64,000 nucleotides of DNA from COE1 sp036310845 (GTDB lineage Bacteria; Bacillota; Clostridia; Lachnospirales; Lachnospiraceae): positions 1-64,000 of the forward strand of contig JAXJRB010000133.1 of the NCBI GenBank assembly GCA_036310845.1. Reading direction: 5' to 3'. Within the stretch, counting starts at the first letter, position 1. Every line of letters starts with the position of its first letter. The translations under genes and the position numbers were made by a program. The notes beneath the pieces were generated by a model that was given only the letters and a program-made list of their open reading frames with translations, did not search any database and was not told where the DNA came from. This document shows, in pieces, positions 41,747-50,050 of this stretch.

Positions 41747-42569
41747 ATTTTGTCATATATTCTTCAGGCACATATAGCTTCCCATATCCAATCCCGAGGT
41801 CTAGTCCTGGTTTGTTGTCTCCATGAAAATCAGAGCCACCACTTGGAATTAAGTTATATTTTGCAGCAAGAGCCTTTATCTGACGTTCTTCCTGTGGTGT
41901 ATAGGTGCTATAAACACATTCTATACCTTTTAAACCATGTTCCACTAAAGTTGCTACTAAAATATCCAACTGTTCTTTGCCAAGTTTGTAAAGTGTAGGA
42001 TGTGCAAGAACTGGAACACCGCCTGCTTTCAAGGTTACTTCGATAACCTCTTGTGGTGTGATTTTTTCACGATGTACGAAGTATGGTGTATGATCTCCAA
42101 GGTAGCGGTCGAAGGCTTCTTTCATACTTTTTACATAACCTTTGGTAAGCAGATACTTTGCATAATGAGCTCTGGTAATTACGGCATCCGGAAACATCTC
42201 CAGTAATGCTTCGTAGGTAATATCAATATTGGCATTACGAAGATTTGCACACAGCTTGTAATTACGATCTGTTCGGGATTGCTGGAAACGAGACAGATAT
42301 TCCAAAAAAACAGGAGCCTTATAATCTATAAAAAGTCCTACGATATGCACATCCCGATTCAGATATTCCGTGGAGTATTCAATGCCGGGAATGACGGTAA
42401 TTGGTTTGTTTTTTGCGGCTTCTAATGCTTCTTCAATACCATCTATGGTATCATGGTCGGTTAATGCAAATGCAGTTAATCCCTTTTCAACTGCATAATT
42501 TACCAGCTCTGTAGGTGTGTATGTTCCATCTGACTTGGTGGAGTGTACATGTAAATCTACTTGTCCCAT
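41724..42569 (-). CDS. PHP-domain phosphoesterase (RNase AM/YciV-like)
   Basis: A 281-aa metal-dependent phosphoesterase. The PHP motifs are clear: DLHVHSTKSDGTYTP at the N-terminus, ALTDHDTIDGI (about 37), the mid motif IPGIEYSTEY, HIVGLFID, LAHPTLYK and final GGSDFHGDNKPGLDLG. Members of this COG0613 group remove 5' phosphates from short RNA or 3',5'-bisnucleotides; the precise substrate here is unknown. It starts with AGGCTAGGAAAAG upstream on the minus strand. Neighbouring ABC-F gene is separated by its own terminator. Confidence 0.88.
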   Translation of the reverse strand: MGQVDLHVHSTKSDGTYTPTELVNYAVEKGLTAFALTDHDTIDGIEEALEAAKNKPITVIPGIEYSTEYLNRDVHIVGLFIDYKAPVFLEYLSRFQQSRTDRNYKLCANLRNANIDITYEALLEMFPDAVITRAHYAKYLLTKGYVKSMKEAFDRYLGDHTPYFVHREKITPQEVIEVTLKAGGVPVLAHPTLYKLGKEQLDILVATLVEHGLKGIECVYSTYTPQEERQIKALAAKYNLIPSGGSDFHGDNKPGLDLGIGYGKLYVPEEYMTKLKNAQTL

Positions 42570-42608
42570 ATTCTTTTCCTAGCCTTTCTATAAAAGTGTT
42601 TCCATGTG

Positions 42609-42653
42609 AAAAGAATCCAATTCCGTTTTATATGATTGGAATTGGATTCTTTT
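42609..42653. terminator. Long perfect inverted repeat, probable bidirectional terminator
   Basis: 16-bp perfect stem AAAAGAATCCAATTCC/GGAATTGGATTCTTTT with T-runs on both sides, between the ABC-F gene and the PHP gene on the minus strand. Confidence 0.85.
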
Positions 42654-42663
42654 AAATATTAGT

Positions 42664-42740
42664 TATTGCTGTAACGTAGTGGTAGTTAATCAGGAATTTC
42701 GTAGAAATTCTTGCAATGTGCGTGCGCTGGCACGCACAAT
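42664..42740 (+). repeat. Two-hairpin dispersed repeat, copy 3 (family A)
   Basis: Lead GCTGTAACGTAGTGGTAGTTA, first hairpin GAATTTC/GAAATTC, second hairpin GTGCGTGC/GCACGCAC (42718-42737). It directly abuts the 3' end of the minus-strand ABC-F gene. Confidence 0.8.
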
Positions 42741-42742
42741 TT

Positions 42743-44389
42743 TTACTCGTCGCTGCCGTCTTCGATTTCAGCTTCTGCAGTATAAACAGTTCTCTTACGA
42801 GCCATTTCGTCGCTTGCAAGGTATTCATCATAAGTAGTAATCTTGTCAATGATAGTACCGTTTGGAAGAATCTCGATAATACGATTAGCTGTTGTCTGTA
42901 CGAACTGATGGTCATGGCATGCAAATATTGCAACACCAGGGAACTTAATCAGACCATTGTTAAGTGCAGTAATAGATTCCATATCAAGATGGTTAGTAGG
43001 CTCATCAAGAACAAGACAGTTAGCACCGCTAATCATCATCTTACTTAAGAGACAACGAACCTTCTCACCACCGGAAAGAACTTTAACCTTCTTAACACCG
43101 TCTTCACCGGCAAAGAGCATTCTGCCAAGGAAACCACGTACATAAGTGATGTCATCAACAGGAGAGTGGCTCATAAGCCAGTCAGCAATAGTATAGTCAT
43201 TGTTGAACTCGTTGGTAGGATCCTTAGGGAAGTAAGCCTGAGAGGTTGTGATACCCCACTTGTAATTTCCTTCGTCTGGCTCCATTTCACCCATCAGAAT
43301 CTGGAATAATGTAGTTTTTGCTAATTCATTTCCACCAACAAAAGCAACCTTATCTTCACGATTTAAGATAAAGGAAACATCATCAAGAACCTTTACACCA
43401 TTGATAGTCTTTGAAAGATGTTCAACAGTTAATACTTCGTTACCGATTTCACGATCAGGACGGAAATCAATGTAAGGATATTTACGGCTTGATGGCTTAA
43501 TATCGTCTAACTCAATCTTTTCCAAAGCACGTTTTCTGGAAGTAGCCTGCTTAGATTTAGAAGCGTTAGCAGAGAAACGGGAAATAAATTCCTGTAATTC
43601 CTTAATCTTTTCTTCCTTTTTCTTGTTTGCTTCTTTCATCTGTTTTACAAGTAACTGGCTGGATTCGTACCAGAAGTCATAGTTACCGGCATATAACTGA
43701 ATCTTGCCATAATCGATGTCAGCAATCTGTGTACATACTTTATTTAAGAAATAACGGTCATGAGATACTACGATAACGGTATTTTCAAAGTCAATTAAGA
43801 ATTCTTCAAGCCAAGCGATAGCGTCTAAATCAAGATGGTTGGTAGGCTCGTCAAGAAGCAGAATATCAGGATTACCGAATAATGCCTTTGCAAGGAGAAC
43901 CTTAACCTTCTCACTACCATTTAAGTCTTTCATAACAGAATAATGAATTTCAGATGGAATACCAAGACCATTTAAAAGCTGTGCAGCATTAGATTCTGCT
44001 TCCCAACCGTCCATTTCAGCAAATTCACCTTCTAATTCACTTGCACGGATACCATCTTCATCTGTGAAATCTTCCTTAGCGTAAATGGCATCCTTTTCTT
44101 TCATGATTTCATAAAGTCTTGCGTTACCCATGATAACAACATCCATAACAGGATATTCATCATATTTAAAGTGATCCTGCTCCAAAACAGATAAACGCTG
44201 ACCAGGAGTGATTACGATATCACCTTTTGTTGTTTCAAGCTTACCGGACAAAATCTTTAAGAAGGTAGACTTACCTGCACCATTGGCACCAATAAGACCA
44301 TAGCAGTTTCCTTCTGTGAATTTAATATTAACATCTTCAAATAAAGCTTTCTTACCTACACGGTAGGTTACATTATTCGCACTAATCAT
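42743..44389 (-). CDS. ABC-F family ATPase (YkpA/YbiT-like)
   Basis: A 548-aa soluble protein with two ABC cassettes and no membrane domain; ABC-F proteins act on the ribosome, aiding translation or antibiotic resistance. First Walker A GANGAGKST (about 34), first signature LNGSEKVKV, Walker B ILLLDEPTNHLDLD. The linker (about 240-320) is Lys/Glu-rich. The second cassette has an altered Walker A (GGNELAKTT) but a standard signature (LSGGEKVR) and LVLDEPTNHLDMES. Both deviations are features of the YkpA/YbiT branch as I know it. Start at ATG 44389 (GAGG upstream), with a GTG one codon earlier. Confidence 0.9.
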   Translation of the reverse strand: MISANNVTYRVGKKALFEDVNIKFTEGNCYGLIGANGAGKSTFLKILSGKLETTKGDIVITPGQRLSVLEQDHFKYDEYPVMDVVIMGNARLYEIMKEKDAIYAKEDFTDEDGIRASELEGEFAEMDGWEAESNAAQLLNGLGIPSEIHYSVMKDLNGSEKVKVLLAKALFGNPDILLLDEPTNHLDLDAIAWLEEFLIDFENTVIVVSHDRYFLNKVCTQIADIDYGKIQLYAGNYDFWYESSQLLVKQMKEANKKKEEKIKELQEFISRFSANASKSKQATSRKRALEKIELDDIKPSSRKYPYIDFRPDREIGNEVLTVEHLSKTINGVKVLDDVSFILNREDKVAFVGGNELAKTTLFQILMGEMEPDEGNYKWGITTSQAYFPKDPTNEFNNDYTIADWLMSHSPVDDITYVRGFLGRMLFAGEDGVKKVKVLSGGEKVRCLLSKMMISGANCLVLDEPTNHLDMESITALNNGLIKFPGVAIFACHDHQFVQTTANRIIEILPNGTIIDKITTYDEYLASDEMARKRTVYTAEAEIEDGSDE

Positions 44390-44649
44390 CACTAAACCTC
44401 ATTTTCTACTTTTCATACTAATTTTAGGTATCTTATTGGGAAAAAAGCCCAAACAAGGGTATTTTAACATAAGTAGAAAGGGCTTTCAACACTAGATGTA
44501 AACTTTATTTATTTCTAGAAATATATTTCCAAATGGTGTCACAAAAGGCGGTAGTAATGAAGAAAAATATATGGTAAGATGGTTAAAGTGTAGTGTCTGT
44601 TTAGCGCATAAGCAGACAGATTGGAAGGTGTAGAAAGGAACGAATATTT

Positions 44650-45585
44650 ATGGGTCAGACAAAAAGGGCATTTAAGGAACGATTAGAACAGAACAGTAAG
44701 GATTATAGTCCAAAGGATTTATTTGATGTAACAGCTGCAGAGCAGTTTCTTTCATTGATGCATACAAGCTTTGGATTGGCGACAATGATGACAGACCGTC
44801 ATGGCGCAATGATTCAGAAACATGGAGAATTTGGAGAATTTAAACCGGATGTGGTAAATAACCCGGGAATTAAGATTCGTGTTAAGGGATGTACCGTATG
44901 CCATGTTTATGCAAAAACGGAAGAAATAAAACCAGAGTATACAGAAGTTGTAAAAGGACTTCTTGATGCATATATTAAGACATTAGAGGGCTATAGTGAA
45001 AAGTCCTATATCAGCAGTGAGCAGGCAGTATACATAGATGAACTTGAACAGGAGTTGGAGCAGGAAGCATATCAGCCAAAGTATGATGAGCAGAATGATC
45101 CGCTTACAGGGGTATTAAATAAGAGTTCTTTTATAAAGAATATGGAGCAGCTTAAGGAGCGTGAGGTTGTTCCAACAGCAGTTATCTGTGTAAATATTAA
45201 CGACTGGTTATTTGTTCATGACAATTTTGGAGAAGAAGAAAGTGACCGTTTGATTGTGACCGTTGCGGAAATACTAAAGAACTGTGCAGATGAGCAGGCG
45301 ATTATTGGAAGAAGCGGTGGAGATGCATTTCAAGTATTGCTTCCTATGATAGAAGAGGAGGAAGCAAGAGAGTATTGCCGTAAGGTACAAGAAGCATGTT
45401 TGACATTTGAAGATAGTATATTAGCACCGAGCGTTGCGATTGGTTGTGTTATGAAGATGAATGTAGATACGTCTTATAAGGATGCTTTCTCAGATGCGGA
45501 ATATGCAATGTATGAGGACAAAATGATGTTGAAAAAATCCTCAGGATATCGTGAAAGATTGGAAAAAGGCTTAAATCTAAAATAA
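44650..45585 (+). CDS. GGDEF-domain protein with degenerate catalytic motif
   Basis: A 311-aa protein. N-terminal residues 1-140 hold a possible sensory region with GCTVCHV (two Cys) and no recognised family. The GGDEF domain spans about 146-305: DPLTGVLNKSSF, AVICVNINDWLFVHDNFG, and the active-site loop GRSGGDAFQVLLP, where GGDEF has become GGDAF. Loss of that Glu should remove most diguanylate cyclase activity, so it may instead bind GTP or c-di-GMP. The presence of a c-di-GMP riboswitch at 272 shows that the organism uses this messenger. AAAGGA precedes the ATG. An upstream hairpin TGTCTG/CAGACA lies near 44597. Confidence 0.82.
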   Translation: MGQTKRAFKERLEQNSKDYSPKDLFDVTAAEQFLSLMHTSFGLATMMTDRHGAMIQKHGEFGEFKPDVVNNPGIKIRVKGCTVCHVYAKTEEIKPEYTEVVKGLLDAYIKTLEGYSEKSYISSEQAVYIDELEQELEQEAYQPKYDEQNDPLTGVLNKSSFIKNMEQLKEREVVPTAVICVNINDWLFVHDNFGEEESDRLIVTVAEILKNCADEQAIIGRSGGDAFQVLLPMIEEEEAREYCRKVQEACLTFEDSILAPSVAIGCVMKMNVDTSYKDAFSDAEYAMYEDKMMLKKSSGYRERLEKGLNLK

Positions 45586-45678
45586 TTATTAAGTTAACCA
45601 AATGCAAAAAACAAGAGTAAAAGAGAGAAAATGCATTAAAAATAGAAGGAAACAAAAGGATTAAAGAGCAGAATCTGT

Positions 45679-45707
45679 TTGCACAACAATATAGAAAAAA
45701 TTATTAT
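45679..45707 (+). promoter_or_regulatory. Promoter of groESL
   Basis: TTGCAC (45679-45684), 17-bp spacer, TATTAT (45702-45707), start about 45714, directly ahead of the CIRCE operator. Confidence 0.7.
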
Positions 45708-45715
45708 TAGTTCTG

Positions 45716-45742
45716 TTAGCACTCAGATGTAAAGAGTGCTAA
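45716..45742. promoter_or_regulatory. CIRCE operator (HrcA-binding site)
   Basis: Perfect TTAGCACTC-N9-GAGTGCTAA. It overlaps the start site of groESL, so HrcA would block initiation until heat shock titrates GroEL. Confidence 0.97.
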
Positions 45743-45826
45743 TGAATTACGAAAGGCAAATATGCAGTTGTTATGCAAAACAGAGAATTGCATCAGGTTA
45801 TATATCATTTTAAGGAGGCTATTATC

Positions 45827-46111
45827 ATGAAGTTAGTACCATTAGGTGACAGAGTTGTATTAAAGCAGTTAGTTGCAGAGGAAACAACAAAATCAGGTAT
45901 TGTTTTACCAGGACAGAGTAAGGAAAAGCCACAGCAGGCAGAGGTTGTTGCAGTAGGACCTGGCGGAGTTGTTGATGGTAAAGAAATAAAAATGGAAGTT
46001 AAGGTTGGAGATCAGGTTATTTACTCCAAGTATTCAGGAACAGAAGTAAAGCTTGATGAGGAAGAATATATTGTTGTTAGACAAAATGACATTTTAGCCA
46101 TTATCCAGTAA
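45827..46111 (+). CDS. groES: Co-chaperonin GroES
   Basis: A 94-aa lid of the GroEL folding chamber. Starts MKLVPLGDRVVLKQL, includes TKSGIVLPGQSKEKPQQAEV (the mobile loop that binds GroEL), and ends VRQNDILAIIQ. Start at 45827 is set by AAGGAGG upstream; an in-frame ATG at 45773 would add an untypical 18 residues. Regulated by the CIRCE element 85 bp upstream. Confidence 0.97.
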   Translation: MKLVPLGDRVVLKQLVAEETTKSGIVLPGQSKEKPQQAEVVAVGPGGVVDGKEIKMEVKVGDQVIYSKYSGTEVKLDEEEYIVVRQNDILAIIQ

Positions 46112-46117
46112 ACTGGA

Positions 46118-46220
46118 TAATGACAGGATGGTCATTCGGCCGAGAATACTGCAAGGTAGCGTAGAAGATAAGCGTATTGAATACGAGCACTAAAGTAGCC
46201 ATTCGGCTTATATTAATAAA
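46118..46220 (+). other. Structured spacer between groES and groEL
   Basis: The 126-bp gap is long for this operon. It contains TTCGGCCGA (46137-46145) and CATTCGGC (46200-46207), which can pair GCCGA-AAT with ATTCGGC across about 60 bases. This could be an mRNA processing or stability element that sets different levels for the two proteins. No promoter or terminator is evident. Confidence 0.4.
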
Positions 46221-46237
46221 TTAGGAGGATAGGAAAT

Positions 46238-47860
46238 ATGGCAAAGGAAATTAAGTATGGCGCTGAGGCGCGTAAGGCTTTAGAAGCTGGTGTAAATAAG
46301 TTAGCAGATACTGTAAGTGTAACAATTGGACCAAAGGGAAGAAATGTAGTTTTAGATAAGTCTTTTGGTGCTCCATTGATTACAAATGATGGTGTTACAA
46401 TTGCAAAGGAAATCGAGTTAGAGGATGCATTTGAGAACATGGGTGCTCAGCTTGTTAAAGAAGTTGCTACTAAGACAAACGATGTAGCAGGTGATGGTAC
46501 AACAACAGCTACTGTTCTTGCACAGGCAATGATTAACGAAGGTATGAAGAACCTTGCAGCAGGTGCTAACCCAATCGTTTTAAGAAAGGGTATGAAGAAG
46601 GCTACTGATAAGGCAGTAGAAGCAATTCAGGCAATGAGCTCTAAGGTAAACGGAAAAGAACAGATTGCTAAGGTTGCAACAATCTCTGCTGGTGATGAGA
46701 CAGTAGGTGAGATGGTAGCAGATGCTATGGAGAAGGTTTCTAACGATGGCGTTATCACTATTGAAGAGTCTAAGACTATGAAGACAGAGCTTGACTTAGT
46801 AGAAGGTATGCAGTTTGATAGAGGTTATGTATCTGCATACATGGCAACAGATATGGATAAGATGGAAGCAAACCTTGATGATCCATATATCTTAATTACA
46901 GATAAGAAGATTTCTAACATTCAGGAAATCCTTCCTGTATTGGAGCAGGTTGTTCAGTCGGGTGCTAAGTTATTAATTATTGCAGAAGATGTTGAAGGTG
47001 AAGCTCTTACAACATTAATCGTAAATAAATTACGTGGTACATTCAATGTTGTTGCTGTTAAGGCTCCTGGCTACGGTGACAGAAGAAAAGCTATGCTTGA
47101 GGATATCGCAATCCTTACAGGTGGTCAGGTAATCAGCGAAGAGCTCGGTCTTGACTTAAAGGAAGCAAACTTAGAAATGTGCGGACGTGCAAAGTCTGTT
47201 AAGGTTCAGAAGGAAAACACAATTATTGTTGATGGTGTTGGCGATAAGGCTAAGATTGAAGCAAGAATTGCTCAGATTAAGAAGCAGATTGAGGAAACAA
47301 CTTCTGAGTTTGATAAGGAGAAGTTACAGGAAAGACTTGCTAAGCTTGCTGGTGGCGTAGCTGTTATCCGTGTAGGTGCTGCAACAGAAACAGAAATGAA
47401 AGAAGCTAAGCTTCGTATGGAAGATGCTTTAAATGCTACAAGAGCTGCTGTAGAAGAAGGTATTGTATCTGGTGGTGGTTCTGCATATATCCATGCTTCT
47501 AAGGAACTTGTTAAGCTTGTAGAAACATTAGAAGGCGATGAGAAGACAGGTGCTAAGCTTGTATTAAAGGCACTTGAGGCTCCATTATTCAAGATTGCAT
47601 CTAATGCTGGTCTTGAAGGAAGCGTTATCATCAACAAAGTAAAGGAATCTGAGGTTGGCTTTGGATTTGATGCATACAAGGAAGAGTATGTAAATATGAT
47701 CGAGGCTGGTATTCTTGATCCAGCTAAGGTTACAAGAAGTGCTTTACAGAATGCATGTAGCGTTGCAAGTACATTATTGACAACAGAATCTGTAGTTGCA
47801 AATATTAAAGAAGATGTTCCAGCAATGCCAGCAGGCGCAGGAATGGGCGGAATGATGTAA
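46238..47860 (+). CDS. groL: Chaperonin GroEL
   Basis: A 540-aa ATP-dependent chaperonin. ATP-binding motifs TIGPKGRNVVLDKSFGAP (about 30) and VAGDGTTTATVLAQ (about 85), apical-domain block KISNIQEILPVLEQV, the equatorial GGGSAYIHA (about 414), and the Gly/Met-rich tail ending GMGGMM. AGGAGG precedes the ATG. Leu codons are largely CTT and TTA, fitting the CTT-reading tRNA-Leu(AAG) pair in this window. Confidence 0.98.
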   Translation: MAKEIKYGAEARKALEAGVNKLADTVSVTIGPKGRNVVLDKSFGAPLITNDGVTIAKEIELEDAFENMGAQLVKEVATKTNDVAGDGTTTATVLAQAMINEGMKNLAAGANPIVLRKGMKKATDKAVEAIQAMSSKVNGKEQIAKVATISAGDETVGEMVADAMEKVSNDGVITIEESKTMKTELDLVEGMQFDRGYVSAYMATDMDKMEANLDDPYILITDKKISNIQEILPVLEQVVQSGAKLLIIAEDVEGEALTTLIVNKLRGTFNVVAVKAPGYGDRRKAMLEDIAILTGGQVISEELGLDLKEANLEMCGRAKSVKVQKENTIIVDGVGDKAKIEARIAQIKKQIEETTSEFDKEKLQERLAKLAGGVAVIRVGAATETEMKEAKLRMEDALNATRAAVEEGIVSGGGSAYIHASKELVKLVETLEGDEKTGAKLVLKALEAPLFKIASNAGLEGSVIINKVKESEVGFGFDAYKEEYVNMIEAGILDPAKVTRSALQNACSVASTLLTTESVVANIKEDVPAMPAGAGMGGMM

Positions 47861-47880
47861 TTCATTTTTGATATACTAAT

Positions 47881-47912
47881 AAAAAGACTGTGTAGTATTA
47901 CACAGTCTTTTT
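47881..47912 (+). terminator. Terminator of the groESL operon
   Basis: AAAAAGACTGTGT-AGTATT-ACACAGTCTTTTT: long perfect stem with T-run. Confidence 0.9.
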
Positions 47913-47967
47913 GTGAATTTCGATAAAAGTAGAAAAGTAACTATTCGGGATAGGGGAAAGGGGAAGA

Positions 47968-48648
47968 ATGACTATGGCTCAAAAGCTGAAGGAAAATAGA
48001 TTATTTCGTGATATAGCTGAAAAAGAGATAGAAGAGATGCTACTTTGTTCCAAGGCGCGCGAAAGAGAATATGAAGCAGAAGAATATATTTTTAGGCAGG
48101 AACAAAAACCATCAAAGTTATTTTGTTTAGTAGAGGGAAGAGTGATGATTGCTAAGGACTTTTCATCTGGTAAACGAGATGTGTTATTTATGATAGAAGA
48201 AGGAGATATATTTGGAGAGATGTTTCTATTCTCAGATACAGAAAGTTATTGGTATGATGCAATTGCACAAGAAAAGGTAAAATTAGTAGAATTGCCTTGG
48301 AAATTTTTCTATCATTTTTGCCAAAATGCATGTAGACATCATCAGTTGATAACAAGAAATCTACTAGAAATTCAGTCAGAGAAAAATTTTTTTATGACGA
48401 AAAAACTTCATTTACTTTCGGGGACAACCTTAAGGGAACGAATTGCTATTTGGTTATTAGAACAGAAAGCAGAGAAGGGGAGAATTGCGCTACACATGAA
48501 ACGTGAGGAGATGGCTGACTTTTTGGGAACGACAAGACCATCCTTATCAAGAGAATTAATGAAGTTACAGCAAGAAGGAATTATAGAAGCTGGTAAGAAT
48601 AAGATTTTGATAAAAGAAAGAGCAAAATTAGAAGATATGTGTGGATAG
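47968..48648 (+). CDS. Crp/Fnr-family transcription regulator
   Basis: A 226-aa regulator. An N-terminal cyclic-nucleotide-binding-like beta barrel spans about residues 15-125 (VEGRVMIAKDFSSGKRDVL, EEGDIFGEMFLF). The dimer helix follows, then a winged helix-turn-helix at about 165-215 (LHMKREEMADFLGTTRPSLS, then LMKLQQEGIIE). It lacks the N-terminal Cys cluster of FNR. The glycyl-radical gene just downstream is preceded by GTAAC-ATTT-GTTAC (48679-48692), a plausible site for this protein, so it may answer oxidative, nitrosative or anaerobic cues. AAGGGGAAG upstream of the ATG. Confidence 0.87.
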   Translation: MTMAQKLKENRLFRDIAEKEIEEMLLCSKAREREYEAEEYIFRQEQKPSKLFCLVEGRVMIAKDFSSGKRDVLFMIEEGDIFGEMFLFSDTESYWYDAIAQEKVKLVELPWKFFYHFCQNACRHHQLITRNLLEIQSEKNFFMTKKLHLLSGTTLRERIAIWLLEQKAEKGRIALHMKREEMADFLGTTRPSLSRELMKLQQEGIIEAGKNKILIKERAKLEDMCG

Positions 48649-48678
48649 AATCATAAATGACATAAAAATTTTAAAAAT

Positions 48679-48692
48679 GTAACATTTGTTAC
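48679..48692. promoter_or_regulatory. Palindrome GTAAC-ATTT-GTTAC, candidate Crp/Fnr operator
   Basis: Perfect 5-bp inverted repeat with 4-bp spacer in the 118-bp gap between the Crp/Fnr gene and the glycyl-radical gene. Its 14-bp size is like FNR/Crp-family sites. The spacing from the downstream start is consistent with activation. Confidence 0.5.
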
Positions 48693-48766
48693 GGAATTGA
48701 TATCAAAAAGACAATATACTGAAAGTGCAAAAAGGAAATGTCTTTTGATAGAGGAGGAATTTGATT

Positions 48767-49009
48767 ATGGTTGAAAATACACAACAGGTAAATAATTTGG
48801 TAAATCTTTTAGATGGATATGCATCACAAGGAGGGCATCATTTGAATGTTAATGTATTAAACAGAGATATGCTTATGGATGCGCAGAAGAATCCGGAGAA
48901 GTATCCACAGCTTACGATTCGAGTGTCCGGTTACGCCGTGAATTTTATTAAGTTAACAAAAGAACAGCAGACGGATGTAATAGCAAGAACCTTCCACGAA
49001 AACTTATAA
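48767..49009 (+). CDS. grcA: Minimal glycyl-radical protein (GrcA/YfiD-like)
   Basis: An 80-aa protein made almost only of the glycyl-radical C-terminal domain of pyruvate formate-lyase. It contains LNVNVLNRDMLMDAQKNPEK and LTIRVSGYAVNF, in which the Gly of RVSGYAV is the radical site, then IARTFHENL. E. coli YfiD (127 aa) replaces the oxygen-cleaved C-terminus of PFL; this one lacks YfiD's N-terminal extension. Start ATG 48767 has GAGGAGG nine bases upstream; a TTG two codons earlier is unlikely. The upstream Crp/Fnr gene suggests control by redox stress. Confidence 0.87.
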   Translation: MVENTQQVNNLVNLLDGYASQGGHHLNVNVLNRDMLMDAQKNPEKYPQLTIRVSGYAVNFIKLTKEQQTDVIARTFHENL

Positions 49010-49106
49010 TTTCTTTGAACCCAAAGAGTATTAAATAACTCAGGACAGCTATTGAAAATAAAACACATAGTTGTGTCCGACTTATTTCTATTTGTCTTAG
49101 CTAAGT

Positions 49107-49144
49107 AAAAATAGTCTTTTTCTATTTGAAGAAGGCTATTTTTT
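49107..49144 (+). terminator. Terminator after the glycyl-radical gene
   Basis: AAAATAG-C-TTTTTC paired with GAAGAAG-CTATTTTTT, an imperfect stem with T-run. Confidence 0.6.
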
Positions 49145-49151
49145 GTGATGG

Positions 49152-49170
49152 TGCGCCTAGCGGCGCACGT
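49152..49170. repeat. GTGCGCC/GGCGCAC hairpin, possible relic of family A
   Basis: A 7-bp GC-rich stem around TAGC resembling the second hairpin of the family A repeat, without the rest of the unit. It abuts the end of the minus-strand radical SAM gene. Confidence 0.4.
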
Positions 49171-49172
49171 TT

Positions 49173-49772
49173 CTATTTGGCAAATTTACGAATTTTTAAA
49201 TAGATGCCATGTTCATCAGCAAGTTTTTGGCATGCTTCTATTTCATCAGAAGGAAGTACATCAACAATGGATAATTGCGTATGCGGTATAGATTTCTTTG
49301 CAAGAGAAGCAAATTCTAAAAGTGCAGGAAAGGCATTTTCAAACTGAGGTCTTGTAACTGCCTGGTATTTTTCGGCTGTTGGAGCATTTAGACTGATGGA
49401 AATGCTGTCTATTACGTTAGCAAGCTCGGGAATGATGTTGCGATTGTGATAGAGGTTGCAAAGGCCATTTGTATTTAAGCGGATTTTTAGCCCTAAGGTT
49501 TCTTTTACATATTGAGCGGTTTTTAGCAAATTTTCTAACGCGCAGGTTGGTTCTCCATAGCCACAAAATACAAATTCATCATAGGAAGAAAAATCAAAGG
49601 CATCAATAGCTTTTTTAATTTCTTCAAAGTCAGGTTCCTTGTCAAACCACATGTTTGTGGCATCGCCAACGGTGTCTTTGGTTGAGCGTACACAGAAGGT
49701 ACAGCTACAATCGCAACGATTTGTAATATTTGCGTATACTTGATTTTTATAGGTATATAAGATGTCTGTCAT
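49173..49772 (-). CDS. Radical SAM protein, TatD-associated type
   Basis: A 199-aa radical SAM enzyme. The [4Fe-4S] motif CDCSCTFC (CxxxCxxC, about residue 20) and the GYGEPTCALENLL glycine-rich motif (about 80) are clear, with IRLNTNGLCNLYHN (about 108) as the third strand motif. The length and absence of extra cluster Cys match the short family found next to TatD-like nucleases; its substrate is unknown. It is not a PFL-activating enzyme by motif. Start at 49772 is fixed by AGGAG 9 bases upstream. It is convergent with the glycyl-radical gene. Confidence 0.83.
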   Translation of the reverse strand: MTDILYTYKNQVYANITNRCDCSCTFCVRSTKDTVGDATNMWFDKEPDFEEIKKAIDAFDFSSYDEFVFCGYGEPTCALENLLKTAQYVKETLGLKIRLNTNGLCNLYHNRNIIPELANVIDSISISLNAPTAEKYQAVTRPQFENAFPALLEFASLAKKSIPHTQLSIVDVLPSDEIEACQKLADEHGIYLKIRKFAK

Positions 49773-49864
49773 AGTTATTTCTCCTAGCATGATAATGAAA
49801 TATGGTTCTTAAGCTTTTTTCTGTTATGTAAGCTGAAACACAGAAGTTTCGCGGAACTCTTTTT

Positions 49865-49958
49865 AAGTAATAGGAAATTGCTGTTACATAGTGGTAGTGA
49901 AACAAGAATTTCGTAAGAAATTCTTGCCAAAGTGCATGCGCTGGCATGCACTATTTTT
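49865..49958 (+). repeat. Family A repeat, copy 4, first of a 94-bp tandem pair
   Basis: Lead GCTGTTACATAGTGGTAGTGA, first hairpin AAGAATTTC/GAAATTCTT, second hairpin AGTGCATGC/GCATGCACT, then ATTTTTA. The following copy differs at one base. Confidence 0.88.
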
Positions 49959-50050
49959 AAGTAATAGGAAATTGCTGTTACATAGTAGTAGTGAAACAAG
50001 AATTTCGTAAGAAATTCTTGCCAAAGTGCATGCGCTGGCATGCACTATTT
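49959..50050 (+). repeat. Family A repeat, copy 5, second of a 94-bp tandem pair
   Basis: Identical to copy 4 except GTAGTAG for GTGGTAG. The recent duplication ends at the stop codon of the minus-strand ECF gene. Confidence 0.88.

Noticed and set aside
47272..47865. 197-codon frame antisense to groEL
   Set aside because: No ribosome site and no family; codon bias of groEL leaves the antisense frame open.
49747..50041. Minus-strand frames of 66-85 codons with repeated text such as ALWQEFLTKFLFHY
   Set aside because: They are readings through family A repeats (copies 4 and 5) and inherit their repetition; no ribosome sites. Similar spurious frames cross other copies.
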